64,000 nt of DNA. It comes from Sphingomonas hankookensis. GTDB taxonomy: Bacteria > Pseudomonadota > Alphaproteobacteria > Sphingomonadales > Sphingomonadaceae. Under the pieces are notes generated by a model, which saw only the letters and a list, made by a program, of their open reading frames with translations, was not told where the DNA came from and ran no database searches. Below, piece after piece: positions 44,624 to 54,206 of the stretch; position 1 is the first letter of the stretch, and each line of letters begins with the position of its first letter. The stretch lies in NCBI RefSeq assembly GCF_001619955.1, contig NZ_LQQO01000015.1, positions 33,201 to 97,200 on the forward strand, in the 5' to 3' direction. The translations under genes were made by a program, and so were the position numbers.

Positions 44624-45742
44624 ATGCGGAAGCTTGCCGTCACTTTGGCGCTCGCGACCACTGCGCTCGCAACTCCCGCCCTCGCCCGCGACAACGCGTG
44701 GTATGTGGGTGTGGAAGGCGGCGCGATGATCGTCGAAGACATCGACTATGATCTGACCACGCCGGCCGGTGGCGTCACCACCGTCGACAGCAACTATGGC
44801 TACGACGTCGGTGGCACCGTCGGTTACGACTTCGGCGCGCTGCGCGTTGAAGCCGAAGTTGCGTACAAGAGCGCAACCGTCGACGAACTGCGCACGACCG
44901 GTTCGATCGCGACCGGCCCGACCACGGCGGTCGGTGCAGGCACCTACAGCGGCGGTGGCCGTACCTCGGCGCTGTCGTTCATGGCGAATGCCCTGCTCGA
45001 CTTCGGTGACGACGACGCGATCAGCGGCTTCGTCGGCGGTGGTGCCGGTGTCGCTCGCGTGAAGGCGCACGACTATCGCGTCGTGAACAACTTCGCTGCG
45101 CTCGACGATTCGGACACCGTGTTCGCATGGCAGGCTCTGGCGGGCATCCGCGCGCCGCTGAGCGAAAATGTCGACGTGTCGCTGAAGTATCGCTTCTTCA
45201 ACGCCGATGACGTCCGCCTCGTGAACGTCCGTGGCGTCGGCTATGACGGTCGTTTCCGGTCGCACAGCCTGCTGGGTGGCCTGACCTTCAACTTCGGCGC
45301 GCCGACCCCGCCGCCGCCGCCGCCGCCGCCGGTCGAAACGCCGCCGCCGCCGCCGCCGCCGGTCGAAACGCCGCCGCCGCCGCCGGTCGTCTGCACGCCG
45401 GGACCGTACATCGTGTTCTTCGAATGGGATAAGTCGGACATCACGCCGGAAGCGGCTGGCATCCTCGACAACGCCATCTCGAACTACCAGTCGTGCGGCA
45501 ACGCGCAGGTCATGCTGGCCGGCCACGCCGACCGCTCGGGTTCGGCTTCGTACAACGTCGGTCTGTCGCAGCGTCGTGCTGACTCGGTCCGTGCGTACAT
45601 GGAAGGCCGTGGCATCTCGGGTGGCGTGATCTCGACCGAAGCGTTCGGTGAAGGCCGTCCGCGCGTCGAAACCGCCGACGGTGTGCGCGAACTGCAGAAC
45701 CGTCGCGTGGAAATCACCTACGGTCCGGGCGCGGGCATGTAA
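44624..45742 (+). CDS. OmpA-family outer-membrane protein
   Basis: 372 residues. Signal peptide MRKLAVTLALATTALATPALA, an eight-stranded-type beta-barrel (about residues 24-225), a repeated Pro-rich linker (PPPPPPPVET units, about 226-262) and a C-terminal OmpA peptidoglycan-binding domain. The latter has FFEWDKSDITPEA, LAGHADRSGSASYNVGLSQRRADSVRAYM and ELQNRRVEI. Codon use is noticeably less G/C-extreme and more biased than in neighbours, as for a highly expressed gene. It has its own leader (gaaagggg ribosome-binding site) and terminator, so it is not part of the GTA operon. Confidence 0.95.
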   Translation: MRKLAVTLALATTALATPALARDNAWYVGVEGGAMIVEDIDYDLTTPAGGVTTVDSNYGYDVGGTVGYDFGALRVEAEVAYKSATVDELRTTGSIATGPTTAVGAGTYSGGGRTSALSFMANALLDFGDDDAISGFVGGGAGVARVKAHDYRVVNNFAALDDSDTVFAWQALAGIRAPLSENVDVSLKYRFFNADDVRLVNVRGVGYDGRFRSHSLLGGLTFNFGAPTPPPPPPPPVETPPPPPPPVETPPPPPVVCTPGPYIVFFEWDKSDITPEAAGILDNAISNYQSCGNAQVMLAGHADRSGSASYNVGLSQRRADSVRAYMEGRGISGGVISTEAFGEGRPRVETADGVRELQNRRVEITYGPGAGM

Positions 45743-45772
45743 TTCCACTTCTTCGGAAGTCGAATTTCGGAA

Positions 45773-45800
45773 GGGAGGTCGGGCAACCGGCCTCCCTTTT
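45773..45800 (+). terminator. Rho-independent terminator of the OmpA-family gene
   Basis: Ten-bp stem gggaggtcgg (45773-45782) / ccggcctccc (45787-45796) with one G-U pair, a GCAA tetraloop and a following TTTT then cgttt. It lies 30 nt after the stop codon. Confidence 0.88.
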
Positions 45801-46035
45801 CGTTTGTCCGGGTGTCCGGGTTGTCGATGCAGCGAGGTGGTTGCTGTTGTCGGGCCGGGTGTTGGCGGGAGTGCGCCCGGCTCGGGAGATAGCGGCTCCG
45901 TGCCGTGCATTCCGATCGCCAACGTAAGGATCGTGTAGGCCCCGGTCCGTCGCCCCCACCAGATGGTCAACGACCGAACGGATCTCGGGCAGCATCACCG
46001 CCTGTTCGTCGATCGGGTTGGGAGTGCCGATCCCA

Positions 46036-46282
46036 TCGGAGTGCGCATTCAGCGCAAGCGCCGTCGTGATCTTGCGTATGGGCGCCTATATCGTCGGTGT
46101 GGTCCGTGCGCCGCTGACCGCGGTCCTCATCCTGTCCGAGACGACGGCGAGCCGCGGCCTGATGCTGTCGATGTTCGCGGCCGCCTTCCTTGGGCGTTTC
46201 GCCAGCCGCCGGGTGTCGCGAGACGCTGTATCGCGGGCTGGTGCAGGCCTTTGCCATGCCGCCGGTGGCGAAACCCGGCTGA
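46036..46282 (+). pseudogene. ClC-type chloride channel remnant (C-terminal fragment, frameshifted)
   Basis: MGAYIVGVVRAPLTAVLILSETTASRGLMLSMFAAAFLGRFASR (46078 on) matches the conserved late helices of ClC channels (G-x-V-R-A-P-L-T-A). At about 46205-46212 the frame shifts by one base: CRETLYRGLVQAFAM...AKPG then a stop at 46282 continues in another frame, as in ClC C-termini. The N-terminal two thirds of the gene are absent. Upstream sequence (45800-46035) holds no recognisable gene, only degraded open frames. Confidence 0.65.
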
Positions 46283-46346
46283 TCGCAACCCCTTCCCCCG
46301 ATCCGACGAAGGTCGTCAGCGCGGCTGATATGGGTTAGGCGGGGGT

Positions 46347-48254
46347 ATGTCTGCCAGTCATATCAATCCGCGCGTCTTCTGGGGCGCGTCCGCCATCATT
46401 GCCGCCCTGCTGATCACGACGCTGGCCATGCCCGGCAGCGCCGATCAGGCGTTCAAGGCGGCGCAGGCCTGGGCGATCGATACCTTTGGCTGGTTCTACA
46501 TCGCGTCGGTCGCGGTGTTTCTGGTGGTGGTGCTGTCGCTGGGCTTCGGACCGGCGGGCAGGCTGAAACTCGGTCCCGACGATTCCGAACCGGACTTTCC
46601 CTATGTATCGTGGCTGGCGATGCTGTTCGCAGCCGGCATGGGCATCGGGCTGATGTACTTTGCGGTCGCCGAGCCGATCCAGCATTATATCTCGCCGCCC
46701 GAAGCGGAAAGCGGTACGATCACCGCCGCGCGCGAGGCGATGGCGATCACCTTCCACCATTATGGGGTCCATGCCTGGGCCATCTATGCGCTGGTCGGCC
46801 TCAGCCTTGCCTATTTCACCTATCGCAAGGATCTGCCGCTGACATTGCGGTCCGGCCTGTCGCCGCTGCTGGGCAAGCGCATCAACGGTCCGCTGGGCGA
46901 TGCGATCGATATTTTCGCGGTGTGCGGCACGGTGTTCGGGGTTTCGACCTCGCTGGGGTTCGGCGTGTCGCAGATGACCGCCGGGCTGGCCTATGAATAT
47001 GCCGTGCCCGACAGCACCGTTACCAAGATCGCGGTCATCGTCATCGTGATGGGGGCGGCGACGCTGTCGGTGCTGAGCGGGGCGGATCGCGGGATACGCC
47101 GATTGTCCGAGCTTAATCTGGCGATGGCCGTCCTGCTGATGTTGTTCGTGCTGGCGCTGGGTCCGACGCTGTTCCTGCTGCGTGCGCTGGTGCAGAATTT
47201 CGGGCTGTATCTCGACCATTTCGTCCTGCGGACCTTCACGCTCTATGCCTATGAACCGCGGGCGTGGATGGCGGACTGGACGCTGTTCTACTGGGCGTGG
47301 TGGATCGCATGGTCGCCGTTCGTCGGCATGTTCATCGCGCGCATCTCGCGCGGGCGGACGATCCGCGAATTCGTGATCGGCGTGCTGTTCGTGCCGACCG
47401 CCTTCACCTTCCTGTGGATGACGGTGTTCGGCAACACCGCGATCTCGCTCGATCTCGGGACGGCCGCCGGCGGGATCGCCCAGGCGGTGCAGGCCGATCT
47501 GTCGACGGCGCTGTTCAAGTTCCTCGAATATCTCCCCGGCGCCAGCGTCACCGCGACCCTCGCCATCGCATTGGTCGGCATCTTCTTCGTCACCTCGGCC
47601 GATTCGGGTGCGCTGGTGATCGATACGCTGGCATCGGGCGGGCGGGAGGATACGCCGCGCTGGCAGCGCATCTATTGGTGCGTCCTGCTGGGCGTCACGG
47701 CAGCGTTGCTGTTGGTGATGGGCGGGCTGGGCGCGTTGCAGGCCGCGACGCTGCTTGCCGCGCTGCCCTTCTGCTTCATCATGCTGCTGCTGGCGGTCGG
47801 GTTGGTGCGACAGACCAATGCCGACCTCGCCGGCGTGGCGCTGCCCGACGAAGCGCCGATGGCCGAACGGCTCAAGCGCCTGCTGGTCCCGGCGCGGCGC
47901 GGCGAGATAGTGCGGCAGCTGGCCGGGAACGGCGACGCCGCGCTGCGATCGGTTCACGAGGCCTTGCAGAAGGAGGGGTGGGCCGATTCCACTATCGAGG
48001 TGCAGGACGATCAGCGCACGCTGATCCTCGGCGCGCAGAGCGAGCGCGCCTTCACCTATCGGCTGACGCCCCGCTCCCGGCCGCTCGCCGCCTATACCGC
48101 GCTGGAGGCGTCGGAGGAGCGGCGCAGCAAGGCGTGGTTCCTGGCGGCGGAGACGAACGGAAATGCGCGGTATCGCGACCTCACCGGCTTCACCGCCGAG
48201 CAGATCGCCGCCGATGTGCTGACTCAGCTGGAGCGATGGCGATTGGGCGCGTGA
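46347..48254 (+). CDS. BCCT-family transporter (betaine/choline/carnitine type)
   Basis: 635 residues with 12 predicted membrane helices. Family signatures: the first conserved block FAAGMGIGLMYFAVAEPIQHY, GVHAWAIYALVGLSLAYF, and the Trp-rich motif FYWAWWIAWSPFVGMFIARISRGRTIREF. A ~130-residue cytoplasmic C-terminal region (from about 510) resembles the regulatory tail of BetT-like members. It probably imports a quaternary-ammonium osmolyte; exact substrate unknown. No bet genes nearby. Confidence 0.95.
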   Translation: MSASHINPRVFWGASAIIAALLITTLAMPGSADQAFKAAQAWAIDTFGWFYIASVAVFLVVVLSLGFGPAGRLKLGPDDSEPDFPYVSWLAMLFAAGMGIGLMYFAVAEPIQHYISPPEAESGTITAAREAMAITFHHYGVHAWAIYALVGLSLAYFTYRKDLPLTLRSGLSPLLGKRINGPLGDAIDIFAVCGTVFGVSTSLGFGVSQMTAGLAYEYAVPDSTVTKIAVIVIVMGAATLSVLSGADRGIRRLSELNLAMAVLLMLFVLALGPTLFLLRALVQNFGLYLDHFVLRTFTLYAYEPRAWMADWTLFYWAWWIAWSPFVGMFIARISRGRTIREFVIGVLFVPTAFTFLWMTVFGNTAISLDLGTAAGGIAQAVQADLSTALFKFLEYLPGASVTATLAIALVGIFFVTSADSGALVIDTLASGGREDTPRWQRIYWCVLLGVTAALLLVMGGLGALQAATLLAALPFCFIMLLLAVGLVRQTNADLAGVALPDEAPMAERLKRLLVPARRGEIVRQLAGNGDAALRSVHEALQKEGWADSTIEVQDDQRTLILGAQSERAFTYRLTPRSRPLAAYTALEASEERRSKAWFLAAETNGNARYRDLTGFTAEQIAADVLTQLERWRLGA

Positions 48255-48357
48255 ACTATGGGCGCGCGCATCGGTCGATCAATTGTCGAAAGTGGGCGGC
48301 AAAGTGGGCATCGCGCCCGAAACCGCCAGATTATCCAATGATGTCAAAAGATAATGG

Positions 48358-48447
48358 CGGAGACGGAGGGATTCGAACCCTCGGTAGGAGTAATCCCCCT
48401 ACGGCGGTTTAGCAAACCGCTGGTTTCAGCCACTCACCCACGTCTCC
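48358..48447 (-). tRNA. tRNA-Ser (anticodon GCT)
   Basis: On the minus strand, acceptor GGAGACG pairs with CGTCTCC (discriminator G). A D-arm GTGAGTGGCTGAAACC is followed by the anticodon loop TTTGCTAAA (GCT), a long variable arm with its own stem as in serine tRNAs, and the T-arm GGTTCGAATCCC. Total about 90 nt. CCA is not encoded. The flanking parts of 48255-48613 show nothing else. Confidence 0.96.
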
Positions 48448-48613
48448 CAAGCGCGCAGTACGGCTTGGAGAGGGGGCCTATAACGGGGGAATGGGCGGGG
48501 ATCAACACCCTACGTTGATCGTAATTCGACGCCGACCGGCCGCGCGTTCATTGCAGGGACAGCTGCTTGGCGCCTATCGTGTGCGCGATGGGCAGGTTTG
48601 CGGGGAACAGGTG

Positions 48614-49339
48614 ATGAAACGGTTGATCGGATGGATGGCGCCGCTGCTGGTGCTGGCGGTGCCGGCCCAGGCGCAGGTGCGGACCGTCGATCCCAATGAC
48701 GCGATCGATGGCGATCTGGCCCCGCAGCAGGCGCCGGCGCCCACTCCGCGATCGACCGTGCCGCCGGCCTATCAGTCCGAGCCGGTCCCGCCGGTGCAGC
48801 AAACGCCGCCGCCGGTGCAGCAGTCGCCGAGCACGACCGCGACATCGGCGGCCAACGACACGTTCGAACGCGAGGACCTGATCGGTGCCGCCGAGGGCGT
48901 GTTCGGGCGCGGGGCCGAGGGGCTGGCGGGCATCATCGAAAACATCCTGAAGGACCAGGGCAAGCCCAATGCCTATATCGCTGGGCGCGAGGCGGCGGGT
49001 GCGTTCGTCGTCGGGCTGCGCTATGGCTCGGGGGTGATGAACCACAAGGTCGAGGGGCAACGGCCGGTCTATTGGACTGGGCCGTCGGTCGGTTTCGACG
49101 TGGGCGGCGATGCGACCAAGGTCTTCGTTCTGGTCTACAACCTGTATGACTCGCAGGAGCTGTACAAGCGCTTCCCGGCGGCCGAGGGGCGGGCCTATTT
49201 CGTCGGTGGTTTTTCGGCGAGCTATCTGCGGCGGGGCGATGTGGTGCTGATCCCGGTTCGCCTGGGTGTCGGTTGGCGGCTGGGCGCCAATGTCGGCTAT
49301 ATGCGGTTCAGTGAAAAGCAGAGGTGGCTGCCGTTTTAA
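48614..49339 (+). CDS. DUF1134 family secreted protein
   Basis: 241 residues. Signal peptide MKRLIGWMAPLLVLAVPAQA, a disordered Pro/Gln-rich stretch (about residues 35-80), then the DUF1134 domain. The domain has AEGVFGRGAEGLAGIIENILKDQGKPNAYIAGREAAGAFVVGLRYGSG, VYWTGPSVGFDVGGDATKVFVLVYNL and RRGDVVLIPVRLGVGWRLGANVGYM. Predicted periplasmic or outer-membrane associated; function unknown. The ATG at 48614 gives the signal peptide; the longer frame from 48491 overlaps the tRNA promoter side. Confidence 0.85.
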   Translation: MKRLIGWMAPLLVLAVPAQAQVRTVDPNDAIDGDLAPQQAPAPTPRSTVPPAYQSEPVPPVQQTPPPVQQSPSTTATSAANDTFEREDLIGAAEGVFGRGAEGLAGIIENILKDQGKPNAYIAGREAAGAFVVGLRYGSGVMNHKVEGQRPVYWTGPSVGFDVGGDATKVFVLVYNLYDSQELYKRFPAAEGRAYFVGGFSASYLRRGDVVLIPVRLGVGWRLGANVGYMRFSEKQRWLPF

Positions 49340-49373
49340 GGCGAAGCGGGGCCGGCTCCTGCCGACTCCCGCA

Positions 49374-49520
49374 AGCCCGGCCGGCGGCTGCAAGCCGACC
49401 GACGACGCGGGCTTTGCCCGCGGCGCTGGCGCAGGGCGGCCCGCTCCTGCGGGACACGCCCCAGCCCGGCCGGCGGCTGCAAGCCGATCGACGCCGCGGG
49501 CTTTGCCCGCGGCGCTGGCG
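49374..49520. repeat. 89-bp-period tandem duplication plus REP, downstream of the DUF1134 gene
   Basis: The block agcccggccggcggctgcaa continuing to ccgcggcgctggcg occurs at about 49374-49431 and again at 49463-49520, an 89-bp direct repeat. A gggaccccgg/ccggggtaac REP follows at 49541-49575. The sequence is palindromic in part (gcgggctttgcccgc). Confidence 0.75.
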
Positions 49521-49602
49521 TGATCGGTTCGCGATAGAAGGAAGAAGCGGGACCCCGGGTCAAGCCCGGGGTAACGATGGTGGTGTATCGTCCTGATCCC
49601 CT

Positions 49603-50934
49603 TCACCCCCCCTGGAACGAAGTCGATTCGAACCGCACCGGCGCACCCTGCGCCTTGCCGACCAGCTCGGCTTCCCACATCGCGGTCCGGCCCCGCACGA
49701 TCGTACCCACCGGGCGTCCGGTCAGCGTATCGCCGGTGAACGGCGACCAGCCCGCGCGCGAGGCGAGCCAGCTTTCCTCGATCGTCCAGCGGCGCTTCAG
49801 ATCGACGACGGTGAAGTCGGCGTCATAGCCGAACGCGATCCGCCCCTTGCCGGCTAGGCCGAAGATGCGTTGCGCGCCGGCGCTGGTCAGGTCGATCAGC
49901 CGCTGAAGCGTCAATCGCCCTTCGGCGACGTGGTTCAGCAGCAACGGGAGCAGCGTCTGCACGCCGGGCATGCCGCTGGGGGTGGCGGGATAGGTCTTGG
50001 CCTTTTCCTCGATCGTGTGCGGCGCGTGGTCGGACCCGATCACGTCGGGCACACCCTGGTTCAGCCAGTACCACAGCCCGTTGCGATGCGCGCCGGAGCG
50101 GATCGGCGGGTTCATCTGCGCATAGGTGCCGAGGCGCGGATAGGCGTCCTCGCCCGCCAGCGTCAGATGCTGCGGCGTGACCTCGCACGAGGCGATGTCC
50201 TTGTTGGCGCCCAGCACTTCCAGTTCGGCCGGCGTGGTCACGTGCAGGACATGGACCCGGCGGCCCGCCTCGCGCGCGAGGCGCAGGATGCGGCGGGTGG
50301 CCAGCATCGCGCTCTCGTCGTCGCGCCAGACGGGGTGCGAGGCCGGATCGCCGCTTACCCGTTCGCCCTCGCGCGCGATCATCCGTATCTCGTCCTCGGC
50401 ATGGATCGCCACGCGGCGCTGCCCGGAGCGGAGCACGCGCAGCAGGTCGGCATCCTCCGACACCAGCAGGTCGCCGGTCGACGACCCCATGAAGATCTTG
50501 ACCCCCGCCGTGCCGGGCAGGCGCTCCAGTTCGGCCAGATGGTTGGCGTTGCGCGCGGTCGCGCCGACGTAAAAGGCATGGTCGCAATACATGCGGCCCT
50601 TGGCGCGCGCGAGCTTGTCGGCGATCGCGTCCTCGGTATCGGTCGCGGGCTTGGTGTTCGGCATTTCGAACACCGCGGTCACGCCGCCCATCACCGCCGC
50701 GATCGATCCTGTGGCGAGGTCTTCCTTATGCTCCAGCCCGGGCTCGCGGAAATGGACCTGCGTGTCGATGACGCCGGGCAGGATGTCGAGGCCGGTACAG
50801 TCGATCGTCTCGCCCGCATCGCCGGTCACGCCAATGCCGGCGATGCGTCCGTCGACGATGCCGATATCGACCTGTGCCGGGCCGGAGGGAAGGTGGACGG
50901 TGCCACCGGTGAGCTTGGTATCGAAGGTCGCCAT
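49603..50934 (-). CDS. pyrC: Dihydroorotase (class I type)
   Basis: 443-residue amidohydrolase. Metal-binding DTQVHFREPGLEHKED near residue 57, the carbamylated-Lys region GVKIFMGSSTGDLL, His motifs in VAIHAEDE and RVHVLHVTTP, EVTPQHLTL, and DHAPHTIEEK containing the catalytic Asp. It converts carbamoyl-aspartate to dihydroorotate in pyrimidine synthesis. Allantoinase or hydantoinase relatives share the fold, but the DHAPHT motif and AQMNPPIR favour dihydroorotase. The much longer frame upstream is antisense to ygfZ and was rejected. Confidence 0.93.
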   Translation of the reverse strand: MATFDTKLTGGTVHLPSGPAQVDIGIVDGRIAGIGVTGDAGETIDCTGLDILPGVIDTQVHFREPGLEHKEDLATGSIAAVMGGVTAVFEMPNTKPATDTEDAIADKLARAKGRMYCDHAFYVGATARNANHLAELERLPGTAGVKIFMGSSTGDLLVSEDADLLRVLRSGQRRVAIHAEDEIRMIAREGERVSGDPASHPVWRDDESAMLATRRILRLAREAGRRVHVLHVTTPAELEVLGANKDIASCEVTPQHLTLAGEDAYPRLGTYAQMNPPIRSGAHRNGLWYWLNQGVPDVIGSDHAPHTIEEKAKTYPATPSGMPGVQTLLPLLLNHVAEGRLTLQRLIDLTSAGAQRIFGLAGKGRIAFGYDADFTVVDLKRRWTIEESWLASRAGWSPFTGDTLTGRPVGTIVRGRTAMWEAELVGKAQGAPVRFESTSFQGG

Positions 50935-50979
50935 TGCCGCCTCTTGTAGCCGGGGGGTAGGCCGTCCTACCTGTTGGCC

Positions 50980-51723
50980 ATGACCATGAACACCCCCGAA
51001 ACCCGCCCCGGTACCTGGCTGTCCGATCGGGCGGTGCTGCACATCGGCGGGGCGGAGGCGCGGCCGTTTCTGCAAGGACTGGTGACGCAGGATATGGGCG
51101 CGGTGACGCCGGAGACGCCGCAATGGGCGGCGCTGCTGAGCGCGCAGGGCAAGGCGCTGTTCGACTTCCTCCTGTGGGCCGATGGCGACGACATATTGAT
51201 CGATTGCGAAGGCGAGGTCGCCGATGCGCTGGCCAAGCGGCTGACGCTCTATCGCCTGCGCCGTGCGGTGACGATCGAGCGGACCGACCTCGGCGTCCAT
51301 TGGGCGGCGGAGGGCGGCGAGGGTGTTCCCGATCCCCGGCTGGCGGCGCTGGGGCGGCGCTGGCTGGCTCCGGCGGGCGACGCGGCGAGCGGATGGTTGG
51401 AACACCGGCTGCGGCACGGCGTGACCGAGGGACGCGCCGAACTGGGCGACGGGCAGACCTTGTGGATGGAATGTAATGCGCGCGAACTGCACGGGGTCAG
51501 CTTCACCAAGGGCTGCTATGTGGGCCAGGAGAATACCGCGCGGATGAACTATCGCTCGACGGTCAACCGCCGGCTGGTGGTGGTGCCCACTGACGTCGCG
51601 GGGCCGCGCACGCGCATCGTCTATCCCGATCTGGGGCTGGCGGTCGAGCATCGTCGGATCGACGATCTGGGCGCAGCGTTGCGGCCGGACTGGCTGGTGG
51701 AGGCGCTGGCGGAGCCGATCTGA
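50980..51723 (+). CDS. ygfZ: YgfZ/GcvT-like folate-binding protein
   Basis: 247 residues. LQGLVTQDMGAVTPETPQWAALLSAQGKALFDFLLW at the N-terminus and the hallmark KGCYVGQENTARMNYR near residue 175. These proteins bind tetrahydrofolate and assist iron-sulphur cluster assembly or repair. It is divergent from pyrC across about 45 bp. An ATG 6 bp further in (MNTPETRPG) is an alternative start. Confidence 0.93.
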   Translation: MTMNTPETRPGTWLSDRAVLHIGGAEARPFLQGLVTQDMGAVTPETPQWAALLSAQGKALFDFLLWADGDDILIDCEGEVADALAKRLTLYRLRRAVTIERTDLGVHWAAEGGEGVPDPRLAALGRRWLAPAGDAASGWLEHRLRHGVTEGRAELGDGQTLWMECNARELHGVSFTKGCYVGQENTARMNYRSTVNRRLVVVPTDVAGPRTRIVYPDLGLAVEHRRIDDLGAALRPDWLVEALAEPI

Positions 51724-51766
51724 GCGGGCGCTGGACCGGGGCGTCGGTGGCGCTACAAGGTTGGTC

Positions 51767-52990
<1,224 letters not shown>

Positions 52991-52991
52991 G

Positions 52992-53381
52992 TCAGCGTTC
53001 GAATGCGGTGATGATCGGGCAGGGGCCGTCGCTACCGGCGCCGCATTGATCGGCCAGCTTCGCAAGCGCCTGCCGTGCCGCCTGCATTCGCTCGATCTGC
53101 GCATCGAGTTCGGCGATGCGCCGCCGGGCGAGGTCGCGGGCGCGGGCACGGTCGTCGGTGGCGTCGAGCGCCAGCAACTCGCCGATCTCCTCGAGCGTGA
53201 ACCCGGCCGCCTGCGCCTGCCGGATGAACCGCAGCCGGTGCAGATCGTCCTCACCGTAGTGGCGAAAGCCGTTGCCGTGCGGGCGTTCGGGCACGGCCAG
53301 TAGCCCGCGTCGCTGATAGTAGCGCACCGTATCCACGCCGACGCCGCCTGCCTTTGCCAGCTGCGCAATGGTTTGTGTCAT
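52992..53381 (-). CDS. MerR-family transcriptional regulator
   Basis: 129 residues. The N-terminal winged HTH (TIAQLAKAGGVGVDTVRYYQRRGLLAVPERPHGNGFRHY; about residues 4-45) is followed by a coiled-coil dimer helix and a C-terminal metal-type loop QCGAGSDGPCPII with two cysteines. The third cysteine that Hg-sensing MerR has at the start of the long helix is absent (LALDATD), so metal specificity is open. It is divergent from a glutaredoxin-MauE gene with a MerR-type promoter between them. Confidence 0.9.
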   Translation of the reverse strand: MTQTIAQLAKAGGVGVDTVRYYQRRGLLAVPERPHGNGFRHYGEDDLHRLRFIRQAQAAGFTLEEIGELLALDATDDRARARDLARRRIAELDAQIERMQAARQALAKLADQCGAGSDGPCPIITAFER

Positions 53382-53387
53382 CGGGCC

Positions 53388-53421
53388 TTGACTCCGGACC
53401 ATGGTCCAGACCCCATATAGG
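53388..53421 (+). promoter_or_regulatory. MerR-type promoter for the glutaredoxin-MauE gene
   Basis: -35 TTGACT (53388-53393) and a -10 within catatagg (53414-53421) leave a spacer of about 20 bp, longer than the usual 17. The spacer contains the perfect 12-bp palindrome GGACCATGGTCC (53396-53407). An overlong spacer with a central dyad is the hallmark of MerR-regulated promoters. It lies 7 bp from the regulator's start codon. Confidence 0.75.
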
Positions 53422-53451
53422 GTGCACGTTGCGAATGCCAGGAGCGCACCC

Positions 53452-54192
53452 GTGTCCGACCGTCCCACCGCCGTCCTTCACCGCATGGTCCTGCCCGGCC
53501 ACACCTGTCCCTATGGCCTGAAGGCGCTCGACCTGCTCCGCCGCAAGGGGTTCGCGGTCGAGGACCGCCCGCTGACAACGCGCGAGGCGACGGACGCGTT
53601 CAAGGCGGCGCATGGCGTGAAGACGACCCCGCAGGTCTTCATCAGTGGCACGCGCATCGGCGGCTACGACGATCTGCGCCGTCATCTTGGCCTGCGCGTC
53701 GCCGAACCCGGCGCGACCAGCTACCGCCCGGTCGCCGCCCTGTTCGCGATGACCGCGCTGCTGGCGATGGCGGCCAGTCATGCAGCCTTCGGATCGCCCT
53801 TCACGCTGCACGCGCTCCAATGGTTCGGCGGGTTCAGCATGGCGATACTGGCGCTGCTGAAGCTGCAGGACATCGAGAAATTCTCGACCATGTTCCTCAA
53901 CTACGACCTGCTGGCGCGGCGCTGGGTGCGCTATGGCTATGTCTATCCCTTTGCCGAGGGACTGGCGGGCGTGCTGATGGTGGCCGGCGTGCTGACCGGG
54001 CTGTCCGCCGCGGTCGCGCTGTTCATCGGGACGATCGGGGCGGTGTCGGTGTTCAAGGCGGTCTATATCGACCGGCGCGAACTGAAATGCGCCTGTGTCG
54101 GCGGGTCGTCGAACGTGCCGTTGGGCTTCGTGTCGCTGACCGAGAATCTGGGCATGATCGCGATGGGGCTGTGGATGCTGACCGGGATGTGA
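53452..54192 (+). CDS. Glutaredoxin domain fused to MauE-like membrane protein
   Basis: 246 residues. An N-terminal glutaredoxin-like domain (about residues 8-85) has VLPGHTCPYGLKALDLLRRKG with a single active-site Cys (CPYG instead of CPYC) and TTPQVFISGTRIGGYDDL. A C-terminal four-helix MauE/DoxX-like membrane region (about 90-245) carries CACVGGSSNVPLGF. It probably handles thiol redox or metal stress at the inner membrane. The GTG start is supported by caggagcg upstream. Controlled by the divergent MerR regulator. Confidence 0.87.
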   Translation: MSDRPTAVLHRMVLPGHTCPYGLKALDLLRRKGFAVEDRPLTTREATDAFKAAHGVKTTPQVFISGTRIGGYDDLRRHLGLRVAEPGATSYRPVAALFAMTALLAMAASHAAFGSPFTLHALQWFGGFSMAILALLKLQDIEKFSTMFLNYDLLARRWVRYGYVYPFAEGLAGVLMVAGVLTGLSAAVALFIGTIGAVSVFKAVYIDRRELKCACVGGSSNVPLGFVSLTENLGMIAMGLWMLTGM

Positions 54193-54206
54193 TCCGCTTG
54201 GGTGGG

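Noticed and set aside
43994..45970. 658-codon minus-strand open frame across DUF2793 and the OmpA gene
   Set aside because: Arg/Asp/Val-rich low-complexity product with no recognisable domain, antisense to two well-supported genes. Long antisense frames are expected with this codon bias.
45714..45998. 94-codon minus-strand gene downstream of ompA
   Set aside because: It starts within the degraded region and runs back over the ompA terminator and 3' end; no family recognised.
46335..47957. 540-codon minus-strand open frame opposite the BCCT transporter
   Set aside because: Composition (Arg, Gln, His-rich) is that of an antisense shadow; the sense frame is a clear transporter.
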